A DNA stretch of 64,000 bases. Source: Apostichopus japonicus. Its lineage: Eukaryota; Echinodermata; Holothuroidea; Aspidochirotida; Stichopodidae. The notes beneath the pieces are model-generated. The model did not search any database, was not told the DNA's origin, and was given only the letters and a program-made list of their open reading frames with translations. The stretch is taken from contig NC_092563.1 in NCBI RefSeq assembly GCF_037975245.1, positions 8,527,001 to 8,591,000 of the forward strand. The letters run 5' to 3'. The translations under genes and the position numbers were made by a program. This document shows positions 12,591 through 23,428 of this stretch, in pieces; position 1 is the stretch's first letter; every line of letters begins with the position of its first letter.

Positions 12591-13573
12591 TAGTACACGT
12601 TCTACAAGTCTTTGAAATTAACATTGGATATGTTCTCGTTCTTTCGTTCTTTAGGTGACCCAGCCCGAACTATCCAGAGATCACTCCTGATACGGTATTA
12701 AATACATATTTCCTCTCAGTGACCTGTCTAGGCGAGTTATTGCCCCAGTGAACGCATCTGTCACTCAACGTTTGATATTACAGTTCTCCAAAATTACAAA
12801 TTTAAACCTTACATTGTCAAATTAATATACAAGAGTTCCGTTAAGTTAGTTTATCCACCAGTGATAACGCATAAAATAAAACTGTTAGCAAACTGCTTAT
12901 CCACTAGAGAGCCTGTGTAAGAGAATGTGTAAAAGTAAGTTGGCCTTTTCGATACTAGCCTTCTTCAAAGGCTAAATGACAAGTAACAGTAACAGAAGGG
13001 ACGAAAACACACAAAATACAGACAGGTTAATGAGCATGGTGAACACAAAGAGATAGATGTAAGAGGATAAGTAGACAAGGGATGGAGAGAAGAAAGAAAG
13101 AAAGAAACCAACAGGGGAAGAGGAGAGGTGGGAGATAAACAGTGGAGGAACAAAGAGAATATTAATGGAAGGGGGTAGGGAATAAACTGGAGAAGGACAA
13201 AGACAGAAGCTCAGAAAATTGATGCAGAAATCCCAGCGCTATTATTTCCATCTATGCATCTACAGGTTCTACTCTCTCTCCCTCATTATTCCCTCAGGTC
13301 TATAGGTTACACACCAACCAGCACTAGGGGCACTCCCTCCAGGACTCCAGAGAAAGAGTGGAACTGAGTCTTACACAGCACCTCAATCCCTCTCGTTAAC
13401 ATCCTCACCAAACACTGCCAATCATCCTTAGATAGCCTCAACGATGATATCCTGAGGCTGAACCTTAATTACAGTCATGCTGCACCGATGACGAATGGAC
13501 TCAGTACACTAACAAAATTAACTATTGTTTATCTCAGCAGAACATTGAACTCACAGAAAGAAGAAATAAGAAA

Positions 13574-13735
13574 ATGATTGACCTTCAGAAAAGACGCAAA
13601 CGTACCGCTTGCAACCGTTTTAGAAGGCCCCAGACTCCACCTGAGTCTGAACCACCATCCTCAACTGCAGCTGTTAACTTATCTTCTTCTACTCTCACCA
13701 GTGCAGACCTTAGGCTTCTCTCCAAAGGACTCAAC
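13574..13735 (+). pseudogene. Penelope-like element, N-terminal remnant of RT ORF
   Basis: A basic leader is followed by a NLSSSTLT-type stretch and LLSKGLNL, which resembles the conserved segment before the RT domain of Penelope-like elements. The frame then ends abruptly where the RT fingers and palm should follow, marking an internal deletion at about 13735-13760. Confidence 0.6.
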
Positions 13736-13744
13736 TTATGTCTA

Positions 13745-14410
13745 GCCTTGAAGAACGCATGCTCAGTACAGCTCCCTGCCGTCCTCTTCTCTGGTGGCGC
13801 TACATTGATGACATCTTCTTCGTTTGGACCAGTGATGAGGATAGCCTACTCACGTTTATCAATCACATCAATTCTTTCCACAGCACCATCAAATTCACCT
13901 CTGATTACTCTCACCAACAGGTTAACTTTCTCGATGTGATTGTTCGCAAGGAACACGGTTCTCTCTCTACAGACTTATACACCAAGCCCACAGACACACA
14001 CCAGTATCTCCATTCTTCAAGCTGCCATCCGCGTCACTGCAAGTCTGGAATTGCCTACAGTCAAGCACTTCGTCTACGTCGCATTTGCTTTAACAATTCC
14101 TCTTTCATTCGCCATACAGATGCTTATGAAAAACACCTTACTGCCAGGGGTCATAGTGCCAGAAGGGTGCGTGAAGCCATTCAGAGAGTCCGCCCCCTTT
14201 CCAGATCATCTACTTTGGAAGTGAAGGACAAAAAGGGACGAGACAACAAGCTCCCCCTGGTTGTTACTTTCCACCCAAATCTTCCTCCTCTTCAGCAAAT
14301 CACCCCTAACAACCACAAAATTCTCCTCACATCAGAAAGACTCCAATCAGCCGTCCCTGAAAAAAACCCACCATCGCCTACAGACGACCACGCAACCTAC
14401 GAGACCTTCT
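13745..14410 (+). pseudogene. Penelope-like element reverse transcriptase, C-terminal half
   Basis: The frame covering 13738-14436 contains the RT catalytic box YIDD within WRYIDDIFFVW, then VNFLDV and YTKPTDTHQYLH, all characteristic of Penelope-class RTs. The preceding fingers and palm (normally ~200 residues) are missing. The frame shifts near 14405, after which the endonuclease continues in another frame. No intact enzyme can be made. Confidence 0.8.
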
Positions 14411-14411
14411 T

Positions 14412-14790
14412 GTGCGTGCTGCTGTTCCACCTCTAACTTCTAACCCTACACCCAATCAGCATGGTACTTTCAAATGTGATCGTACTTTGAGATACATCAT
14501 CTGCAGCCACCACATTGTTGAATCCAATTCCATCACCAGCCACAGCATGCAACTCACACACAAGACTAAGGGTCAAATCACTTGCACAACCACTTATTTT
14601 ATATATCTGATCTCTTGTAGAGTTTGCAGCATTCAGTAAGTTGGCGAAACCAAAACCACCCTCAAGAAGCGATTCATTGGTCACAGATCTACAGTCAACA
14701 CTATGAAGACTGAGACCCCAGTTGGAAAACACTTGAACCTTCCCAACCATACCATGAACGACATGTCCCTACATGGGATTGAATCCTAGG
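14412..14790 (+). pseudogene. Penelope-like element GIY-YIG endonuclease remnant
   Basis: After the frameshift the frame gives TFKCDR, a Cys/His-containing linker, IYLISCRVC and then VGETKTTLKKRFIGHRS. This matches the YLI(S)C..C...YVGET...R...H layout of GIY-YIG domains in this class. A TAA at 14637-14639 replaces the tyrosine expected before VGET. Confidence 0.7.
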
Positions 14791-15125
14791 TAGCCGTCCT
14801 GACCTAGTACGAATCAGCAGAGAGGATGTAGATGCAACGCCTTCGCACCATTCAACCCCATGGGCTCAACATTCAGGAAGGACGTGACTGCCCCCCTCCT
14901 TCTCCCCCTGTCCCCCCCCCCATCACTCCTCTTCTCATAGCTCTCTTCCACCCTTTTTTCCTCCACACCTTTGTGTCTTTGTCCTTCTCCAGTTTATTCC
15001 CTACCCCCTTCCCTTAATCCTCTCTTTGTCCCTCCACTGTTTATCTCCCATCTCCGCTCTTCCCCTGTTGGTTTCTTTCTTTCTTCGTCAGGCCAACTTA
15101 CTTTTACACAGTTTTATTCTTCACC

Positions 15126-15799
15126 TACAAGTTTTCCAGGTGGTAAACTGTACCGATACTACACTCTGCAACAATTCAGAAGTTATGAAGAAATGTCACT
15201 CTCTGAGGGTCATCTATCTACATTTATATCGACCGATTTTAATTGTGGGGTGAGGAGAGTGGTGGGAGGGGGGGGGGTAAACGGCATTACCACTCAATGT
15301 GGTTTCTATGTTAAGTGGGAAAAAACAAACAATAGCCGCGACCGGTTTTTCAATTAAAATGGGTTCATTTTTCAGATGTTCTTATGACGTAATCATTATT
15401 TCAAAAATTTCCATAGTTTTGGTGTTTTGCTAAAACACAAATAAGGATGAACTGAACGAATTTGACCCATACAAATCGGTACAACAAAATCGAGAAAATG
15501 AGAAAAAGGGAAATCTTTGCCGAAATGAAATTGTTCGTAATTTTGCTGACACAGTTTCAAGTGTGTGTTTTAGTAGGCGATGTACCGATTTCTCTTAAGA
15601 ATGAATAATTGGTAGTTTGAAGCAGTGACAAGCTTTCTTGGAAGTTTAATTAACACAACCAACAACAACAATGTCAATGCATAAATCATATAATTATCTA
15701 TCTGTAATAAGAGGTGTTTGTGGGTTTTCTGATACGATGGTCTGTTTGGGGTGACATTGGGTGTTGCAAGATTGACCCTTTTTGTCTTAATTACTTTCA
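15126..15799. other. No recognisable feature
   Basis: Contains a G run at 15262-15277 and otherwise AT-rich sequence. No gene or named repeat. Confidence 0.45.
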
Positions 15800-16133
15800 T
15801 TTACCTGTTTGTTATTGCTGTTATATTAACGGTTTTCTTATAGACAGAAACCACCAAAGACCGGTTAACTGTATACAAACTTGTTACCAAAAACACAATA
15901 CAGGTTGATCAAGCGTGGACGGTAATCACAGTGGTGGTTCCCCATAAAATTTTGTTCTGTCCCTTTTGTTTTCCTTCTACATGCCCAGAACAAAAGTCAT
16001 TGCAAGCTTCTGGTAAGAAATGGTGGTGAGGGAATATTGTAGCAAACCCTCGTTGAAGCCGTGTTTTAAGGTTCGTTCATAATAACCATTTCCATCAGTT
16101 GCTAAGCAACGGTGCTCCCTTATGGTTCAATGG
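15800..16133 (+). repeat. Dispersed direct repeat, copy B
   Basis: Partner of 9988-10320, same orientation, with substitutions throughout but few indels. It ends near TTGCTAAGCAACG in both copies. Confidence 0.8.
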
Positions 16134-16960
16134 ATAAGCTGATAATGTAGTCTGAGGAAAGAGAAAAGGAGAGGTATTGCTAAATGGTATAGTCCGGCTT
16201 TCGAGATATTAAGCTTTCAAAACTATGCTAAATATCTGGAATGCTCTTTTAGGCTGACTTAATGCAAAATAAGGCCCTACATGTTACATTTAATTTATTT
16301 TAAATCAAATCACTAAAGAATTTAAAAACTAAAACGTGTTCTTTTAACATAATAAAAACAGCAAAGCATGGATGACCTTTCCTCTATATTGGAATGCATT
16401 ATACTATGTTATTTGAGGTTACAAATGTCTTTGGCCTGTATATTTTGTATATTGCATTTTGTGATGAATCTGAGCAGGGACTCCCTGATCCGAGGAACTG
16501 ACCTACACTTGTGTATTATACTATATAATCCAGTCACTTTAATTGATGAACTTCAGATGTTTAAAAGGTCATTTCTCCAAAATTAAAAGTTCGTTAGATT
16601 AACAACATGAACTGATCGAAGTGGTTTTTAATGGTCTACAACATAGGGCATAAAGTCACCATTTTTTGGTATTATTCACGACATAAATCAACGTATAAGA
16701 GTATTCAGTGCTTGAGACAACTTCATGCCTTGCTTTGGAATAATCAGCAACTACCAGACTAAACAAGTGTAATAAAGTTGTCAAACATTTCATTTTCTCC
16801 CGTAGTGTCATCTTGTTCAACGGAGAAATTTGTCAAAATGGTGAGTATATTTTCTTGAGAAAACTGAAGAACCTCAGAGTGGATAAAACAATCATGACCT
16901 TATTCTATAATTCCCTCATTCAAAGTGATTTTATGTATTACATAATGTATTACTTTGCCA
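16134..16960. other. No recognisable feature
   Basis: AT-rich sequence with short open frames only. No support for a gene. Confidence 0.45.
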
Positions 16961-16964
16961 ATGT

Positions 16965-17395
16965 TACTTTATTTTATTTATTTATTTCAACTTTATTTTA
17001 AGAGGGTAGCTCGTTTAGCAATAGCTAATCTTCCACGAGGCCCTCTAATAAGACATACAATAATATAAAATGTATGACAATTTAAGCAGTCATAAATACA
17101 TAAATACTGCTTAATAAAATAGTTAAAACGTGTACAGAGTAAAGAAAATTAAGAAAGTTGGTAAAAATAAAGTGAAGTAGACCTTAACAAAATCAGATAC
17201 TAGGCGTTTAAAATGGTTAAGATTTTTAGCTGATTTTACTCTTTGATCTAGTTTGTTCCAGTCTTTTGCGGCAATGCATGGAACACGGTTATTATAAAAA
17301 CTAGTGTGTCCGCCTGTAATGTGCAGGTTTCTTGCAGTAGAGGATCTTAAATTGTGATTATGAATGTTTGTAACTATGAATGAACTCTTTGCTTT
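16965..17395 (-). pseudogene. LINE 3' end (end of RT ORF plus 3' UTR)
   Basis: On the minus strand about 17200-17390 encodes HNLRSS..., a short linker, DWNKLDQRVKSAKNLNHFK, then a hydrophobic tail. This is the usual C-terminus of CR1/L2/Jockey-like LINE reverse transcriptases. It is followed by a short 3' UTR and a TTTATTTATTTATTT-type tail (on plus) at 16975-16990. Everything 5' of this is missing. A 250-bp tandem duplication abuts its truncated end. Confidence 0.65.
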
Positions 17396-17525
17396 TATCA
17401 GTGCCAACGCGAATTTATCAAAGGAAAGAAAAAGTAGGAAAAAACTAACAAATGCATTGCCATATTGACTGACATTTCCTTTTGGCAGAAGAGCCAAAAA
17501 CACGTACACAAAAGATATAACGTAC

Positions 17526-17618
17526 TTGTTGGTCACCATAGAAATTTACACCCAGAAGCCACATCGCACCTGCTGACAACAGTACGCCTTTCAGTGTTTT
17601 GAAGGACACTCGCGCCTT
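17526..17618 (-). pseudogene. Second copy of short membrane exon, start codon lost
   Basis: This is the tandem partner of 17788-17880. It keeps the frame and the SAGAMWLLGVNFY segment and ends at a GTACGT donor, but the ATG has become AAG. Several changes are conservative. It may be a dead duplicate of a first exon. Confidence 0.3.
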
Positions 17619-17787
17619 CCTGATACACCCAAAACAACCCTATTATCAATGCCAACGCGAATTTAGCAAAGGAAAAGAAAACGAAAGAAAAAACTAACAA
17701 ATAAATTGCCATATTAACTATTGACTGACTGACATTTCCTTTTGGCAGAAGAGCCAAAAAAACACGTAAACAGCAGATATAACCTAC

Positions 17788-17880
17788 TTGTTTGTGACAA
17801 TAGAAATTTACACCCAAAAGCCACATCGCACCTGCTGACAACAATACGCTTTGCAGTGTTTTGAAAGTCACTCGCGCCAT
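17788..17880 (-). CDS. Possible 31-residue first exon with hydrophobic segment
   Basis: The minus-strand ATG at 17880 (context AAGATGG) opens MARVTFKT, then a hydrophobic stretch VLLSAGAMWLLGVNFY. It ends in phase 0 at a GTAGGT donor (17782-17787). The upstream sequence is richer in CpG than its surroundings. No downstream exon is identified within the window. The family is unknown. It may be a real first exon of a minus-strand membrane protein gene or a fragment captured with the repeat. Confidence 0.28.
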
Positions 17881-17899
17881 CTTGATACACCCAAAACAA

Positions 17900-18510
17900 T
17901 GACTAGTGCAAATTGTGCCTACGTTACAGCAGGGAGCCGGCAACCTTTGGCCGCGCGAAAAACTTTTTACTGGCACCGGAATTTTGCAAAACTCAATTGA
18001 AAAGCAAAAAATGAATTAACATGGAACCATATAGCCACCTTAGACAAATGCTCAGTGAATGATATACACTGCAATACACTGCAAGGTCATGTTGAGGTTT
18101 AACGTTCTCTTCAACATTTTTATGGCAATTTAAGTTTACAATACTGATTCCTTAGAAAGATCTTCACAATAATTGCTGCCTTTTTTAACTGAAACGTATA
18201 TCACAGTAATGAAACAACAAAGATGCCGTTATTGCTGTGTATATGTTGATAATGCAGGTGTTAGGATGCAGGTGCTTTGGATAGAACTTCCCAAAATATT
18301 TTCCCCTGTACTTTCTTTTTATTGTCATTATATGTATCAGATTGTACAAGTGGAAACAGGTATATATACATACTTGCTACATAATATTCAAGATGGAGGA
18401 AGAAATTGATAACCTCTCTAAAAATCCAATCCCCCCACCCATCCCCAACCCAACCACACCATAGCCCCTTTCCCCACCCCAATAAACGTCATAGGTGTTC
18501 TTTTTAAATA
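17900..18510. other. No recognisable feature
   Basis: Contains CpG-bearing sequence just upstream (on minus) of the candidate first exon and a C-rich tract at 18428-18480. No ORF supported. Confidence 0.4.
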
Positions 18511-18590
18511 TATCGCTTGGCATGATTGACCAGCTGTTTGTAATTGTTCACAATGTGCATGTCTTTATTGAAGAATATTAAAGGCGATAT
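18511..18590 (+). repeat. Dispersed repeat, partner at 26187-26268
   Basis: TTTTTAAATATATC, CAGCTGTTTGTAATTGTTCA and CTTTATTGAAGAATATTAAA occur in the same order in both places. The unit is about 80 bases. Confidence 0.75.
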
Positions 18591-18895
18591 CGCTCGTAGA
18601 CTTTTTTTTGAGGGCGCTGGCATTATCGAGGTTTCAGCGAGGTTTAATGGGACCCCTAAAACTCACGTGACCTCGGTGGCAAATTTAGATCAGTGAATAG
18701 CACAGGCAAGCGTATGCGTAACAAGCCCGTACCCATGCACACATAATGTTATAGCACAGCATTTCAGATTATTGTACTGTTTACCGCAAAGGATTTTCGT
18801 ACGCGATAGTTTGTTGTTTGTGTGCCTTTTGAGTAAAGAATACTGTACGATTTTCGTACAAATACATTCGATTAGACTAGAGTATAGTGACAATC

Positions 18896-21800
18896 ATGGA
18901 AAAGGGATCAGGGCAAGGAGAATCGGGCGAAAGAAAACGACCTTATCCTGGAACGAGCGTATAGGTTCAAGTGGAGGAAAGCCATTGTTGCATGGACCTG
19001 ACAAAAACAGCAGTGCAAAGGAACAACAGCGACGAAGAGATGCCACGAAGATCTATCTTCTACGTTCCTACGTAAACTGGCAAATGGAGAAAGAACTCTA
19101 CAAACATGTCCACGATTTGACTTCTGTTAGCAACGCAGATTTCGCAGAACATTTGCTTCAGGATCACACAAAAAGGTAATGATTTGCTAAGCTAGGCTAA
19201 AACTGTATAGGGTGGTTTCAGTTGTTTTCCGCATACGTTACTTTCCGCTGATTTCCGCTGAAAAAATTCTTCTGCGGAAAACACCGATTTTTCACTTGCC
19301 TGTACACAATATTTTTCCGCAATTTTGAGATACCAAATTCAGGCAGGATGATTAAAATAACATGAGAAAGTATTAAAGAACGTCGATCAAGGATGGTTAG
19401 ACTGAGTTCATGTCAGAAAAGTTAAGCTGCTTATAATTTAGAGGAGGCTTGGGGTGTTCGTAATTACGAATTATTAAAGAAGCATATAATACTGGGCAAA
19501 GGGACGCCCGCGTTATGAAGGATTGAGTATCTAATTAAGTATTAAATATTCGGTCCGCGTAATGATGGTTTAAAAAAAAAGGTGTAAAAGGCGGTATCTT
19601 TGATTTTCGCTGGAAATAAAATGGCTGTATAAGTAAGCCTTACAGCCTAAGCTACAAGTACAACCTTAGCTACTGTATCCTAAATCTAGTCTCGAAGCTA
19701 CATTTTATCCTGTTACAGTCAAATCCTATCTTATCCATCTTCCTAAATCCTTCCATGTGCCTAATAATTTCAGTAAGTCATTCTGTTCCTCCCAAAAAGA
19801 AACGGTACTTTCCGTTGAAAAAAACGTTGTTTTCCGCTGACAAATTTGTTTGCGGAAAACACCGTTTTGTTTCAGCGGAAAGTAACGTGTGCGGAAAACA
19901 ACGGTACCCGTATAGGGTAATACTAGTACATAGTAGTACTACAGGGTATTGTCCTAGGTAACTGTCAGTATTGCGAAGTACAGAAAACTGCAAAGTTCGG
20001 ACACCCCTAAGAAATACACGATTTCACCATGATAACCTACAAGCGAAAGCCAATATCACTAAAAACCAGGAAGCTACAGTTATTTCCTCTCCAAAATGAC
20101 CCGTGCGCAAGTATGTACGTACATATCTGTCAATAAAATGAAGATAGTTTTTGGGGTATTTTAAGGCTTAGGTGTTCGAACTTCGCAGTGTCTATGCTAT
20201 TGTATTTGTAACATACATGATTTGATGAGCCTAGGCTTTGTAACTAGGCCTATCATTCATTATTTTTCCAATGGACCTAGCGTATGCTAACCTTATCATA
20301 CTTTAATATCCTAGCACAAAATAGCAGTAAGTTGTATTACTGAGTCATCATCATCACTGTTTGTGAATGCTTGTCATGAGGATACTGTATAGGCCGTTTC
20401 TTACGACTAGTCGTAACAATTATAAACTATTCTTACGACAAAGGCAAATTCAAGTGCAGTAAATAAAGCAACTGCGCATGTAGTAGAGGTAACCCTAAAC
20501 ATAACCCTAAACCTCAATCCTAACCCTAACCGGAAGTTATTGTTACTCATCGTCGGAAAATTAGTACTCCTAATCACAAAAATAGCAACTGCCCATGCGT
20601 AGTCGGAAATTATTCTTACGACTAGTTGTAAGAATAGCCATTTTGTACTGTATACAGTTAAAAATTAAAATATCCTTCCTAAAGAAGACTGACAGGGACT
20701 GGGGGTCTTTAGTTTCACTCCTCATATTTATGCCATGGAAAGCTGGGCCTTCTCATCACCAAAAAGTAAACTGTTTTTGCCTCAACAAATTGATGGAAAT
20801 ATATTTTCTAACCACTAGGCCTAGGTGATCTGTTCATCCCCACCCCTTCAGGTTCTAAATTGTTATCAGCTGTCCTTGTTTGAAGAATAATTCTTGTGAA
20901 TGAGCATTTGAAAGAAAAGCCTCACCTATGCCCAGTCATAATTAACTGGGCATATAACATAGGACTAAGGCCTATAGTATTAGTAATAAGTATCTGAATT
21001 TAGTGTTCATAGTAACTGTATTCCCTAATTTTGTAATATACACCAGTGAGGAAGGCCTACTGTGCTGTACAAGTACAACCACATGGACCTGCAATTTTTC
21101 CTATAAAAATAATGCATCTACATAAATAATTTAGAATCACTCCTAACTGATTCACATGTTTTCACACCGCTGCGTATGCAACTAGACCTTAGGTTTTTCT
21201 AAGGTCAGCCTCAGCCAGCATATATGCAATCAAGTTTTAATGGTTCATTTGGGCAACAGGGTGTTATATTGTTATCTACTGACTGTCTGTCCAATATTCC
21301 AGCAATCATGTGTACATGTCTGTGTTTGGGATTTTTGAAGGAACCCAACTGCTATGCAAGAAATTAGGTAAATTAGCCTCACAAATTGAGGGACCATAGT
21401 ACATATAGCTATACCTATATAAACCTTTATATAGCCATGCCTGGGGGTAAGAAAGTTTTTTTTGTGTAGGCCTGATGCTCATACTTTATGATGTGCTAAG
21501 TTATCATATTTTTTATATATAGTCAGTATATACTATGCTTGTTTTTGTTCAGCTTCTTGTGAATGATCTGATGTTTAGTGTTCAAAAATTATAATATCTA
21601 TTAAATTTGGTGGCCGAAACTATCTCTTGTGGAGAGTAATCTAGCGTTAAATTAATGGTAGTCTGAAATCAAGCTATTCATGTAAACAGGAATTTTTCAC
21701 AATGGTAGGCTTATGTCATGGTGTAAGCTAGCATCTCAATTCTCACTCATGAAACCAACTGCTCACATAAACAGGAAGTTTACACAGTAGGTACATAATG

Positions 21801-23428
21801 AGTGTACATCAAACTCTGATCAAAAGACTGGACATCTTTTAGCGATATGAAACCAATCAGTTCACTAAGACAGGAAGTTTACATAGTAAATTTTACATTG
21901 ACATGTGAGCTCAAGTTGTTGGGCAAGCAGTTGGGCAACACAAAATTATCCTTACAATTCTTGAAAGGTACCGCGGTTTATGGATATGTTGAAGAAGAGT
22001 ATGAAAGAATATCTCATCCTTATCTGGGTTTAAATCAATGTGGGTTAACAATATGTTATTATTGAAATATGCCTAAGTGTTTGTTTGTTACTTTTCTCTT
22101 TCATATTTTTTCTTGGGTAGGTATGATAAAAACATGTATGTTTGTAATGATTTGGTCATTACCAGATTCATTATGCATACAATTAAGCTTGGGGTGTACA
22201 GTAAAATTACTATTTCAGTTATATGATTTACGGACAATTTTTTTGGTTTCATTGTATAGGTTTCAAATGCATCTTTTCCGGAAAGATGCTGAAAGTCAAA
22301 CAGAGGCATTCTCAGCAGCTGTCACCACAGAAAGATCAGTTGACACTCAGAAAGGAGAAGGTAAATTTATATGTTTATCCTTGCATGAATTACAGACTGG
22401 AAGAGCAGTGCTAATCTTATCTGATCTGATGTGATCAGAAAAATAATACAATTTCATTCTCATTAAATTCCAAAAGAAAAGAAAAAAATGGTAGCATATT
22501 GCTCATCCACTAAAAAGCATACATGTGTATGAAAATTTATAAAAGTAAGTGGGCCTGATTATTATCAGGATCTTCTTTAGAGGCAAACTGACTAGTAACA
22601 GTAAATTCAAGAGACACAATAGAGCCTGGAACAGAGAGGACATGGTGAACACAAAGAAAGAAGTTAATGGTGTATTGAACAAAAGGAGTCAGTGAAAGCA
22701 GAGGTATTTAGATAAACTGTGGAGTACAAAGCGAGGATTAAGTAAGGAGAGAGGGTGAATAAACTATAGCAGAATACAGAGATGGAGCAGGATAAAGTTA
22801 GTCATGTCCTTCCTGTATATTGAGCCCATTCAGTTGAATGGTGCTAGGGCATTCCGTCCGCTCTCTCTATCTCTGCTGTGGTGTACTATGTCTGAGATGG
22901 TTAGTCTACGAATTCAGTTACCTGTTGGGACATGTCTTTAATGGTATGATTGGGCAGCTGAAAGTGTTCCCCTACTGGAGTCTCCATTTTCATGGTATTG
23001 ACTTGTGACTAGAACTGCTTCTTGAGGGTGGTCTTGGTTTCACCAACATACTTGTAACTTCAATGTCCTCTAAACTCAATGACACCATTTAAATTGAAAT
23101 ATCAGTTTCCAGTGCTGCATAAGTGTGATAAGTTCTAAACAAAAGGTATATTTTTAGTCACAGCCATAGAAGCTATAGCAGGATACTTGCAATCTAGTAA
23201 CTCTTGTTTTATGTAATCTCTACAGATACTCCTGATCCAGTTACTTCAACACCTCTCAAGAAGCCATCTGCCAATGTTCTGTCCAATGTCACCAGTAGGA
23301 TTAGATATGGAGCAGCATGGGAGAAAAACCTCAGACTATACGAATACACATTGCCACATTTACATGATCCTGAACAAAAGCGATCATACATATGGCAGGG
23401 GCAAGCACTTTTCCCAGACTTTTGTTGA
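18896..23428 (+). CDS. Candidate three-exon gene, unknown function, probable frameshift in exon 1
   Basis: Proposed coding exons: about 18896-19175, 22260-22360, 23226-23428. Exon 1 frame contains GPDKNSSAKEQQRRRDA, then KIYLLRSYVNWQMEKEL and DFAEHLLQDH, and ends AAAAG/GTAATG (phase 2). Exon 2 follows TATAG and ends GAAG/GTAAAT (phase 1). Exon 3 follows CTACAG and stops at 23426. All three junction phases agree, which is unlikely by chance. The best ATG (18896, context ATCATGG) reads MEKGSGQGESGERKRPYPG and hits TAG at 18962, one frame off the rest of exon 1, so there is a one-base indel around 18950-18966, or the start is elsewhere. The basic RRRDA plus IYL..Y..W block looks like a DNA- or protein-binding N-terminus, but I cannot name it. 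The C-terminus looks truncated. Confidence 0.42.
19205..19918. mobile_element. Non-autonomous MULE-like element with 9-bp target duplication
   Basis: GTATAGGGT is repeated at 19205-19213 and 19910-19918. Between them lie 38-bp terminal inverted repeats (19214-19251 and 19872-19909) sharing GTTGTTTTCCGC and ACGTTACTTTCCGCTGA. Further TTTCCGC words sit inside the ends. The 696-bp interior has no transposase. A 9-bp duplication with longer inverted ends fits Mutator-like elements best. Confidence 0.75.
20392..20639. mobile_element. MITE, 248 bp, palindromic inverted ends
   Basis: Left end 20392-20419 and right end 20610-20639 are inverted copies, each itself nearly palindromic around TTCTTACGACTAGTCGTAA. 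The centre holds degenerate AACCCTAA words. No coding capacity and no obvious target duplication. Confidence 0.7.
20491..20533. repeat. Degenerate telomere-like (AACCCT)n stretch
   Basis: Five AACCCTAA-like words lie within about 43 bases inside the MITE. This is most likely part of the element and not a fused telomere. Confidence 0.5.
20640..22259. other. Intron-like AT-rich region, nothing else recognised
   Basis: Lies within intron 1 of the candidate gene. Short open frames only. Repeated words AGGAAGTTTACA(C/T)AGTA at 21774-21790 and 21873-21890 suggest a small local duplication. Confidence 0.4.
22485..23070 (-). mobile_element. Decayed Penelope-like element 3' fragment
   Basis: In reverse complement, 22840-23060 resembles the endonuclease region at 14600-14790 (CTTGTGAC..., ACCACCCTCAAGAAGC, CATGTC), and 22485-22640 resembles the pLTR at 12890-13060 (TTTATAAAAGTAAGTGGGCC, CAAACTGACTAGTAACAGTA). 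It sits inside intron 2 of the candidate gene. All frames are broken. Confidence 0.6.

Larger units (their letters stand above)
12870..15125 (+). mobile_element. Internally deleted Penelope-like element with inverted ends
   Basis: Coding remnants in the middle (13560-14760) read as reverse transcriptase followed by a GIY-YIG-like endonuclease, the order of Penelope-like elements. The ends are inverted copies of one another: 12930-13206 is the reverse complement of about 14965-15118, sharing GTTTATTCCCTACCCCCTTC and CCCCTGTTGGTTTC. Inverted terminal pLTR arrangements are known for this class. The left end carries a decayed hammerhead-like motif. The copy is dead: deletion in the RT core, a frameshift and a stop in the endonuclease. 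Confidence 0.8.
17396..17899. repeat. Tandem direct duplication, ~250-bp units
   Basis: 17396-17640 and 17643-17899 are two direct copies with about 90% visible identity, sharing GTGCCAACGCGAATTT-like starts, ACATTTCCTTTTGGCAGAAG, CCACATCGCACCTGCTGACA and ATACACCCAAAACAA. Each carries a 93-base open segment on the minus strand with a conserved donor (see the two exon candidates). Confidence 0.88.

Noticed and set aside
20491-20533. Interstitial telomere as a chromosome-fusion scar
   Set aside because: Too short and degenerate, and it lies inside a MITE bounded by inverted ends.
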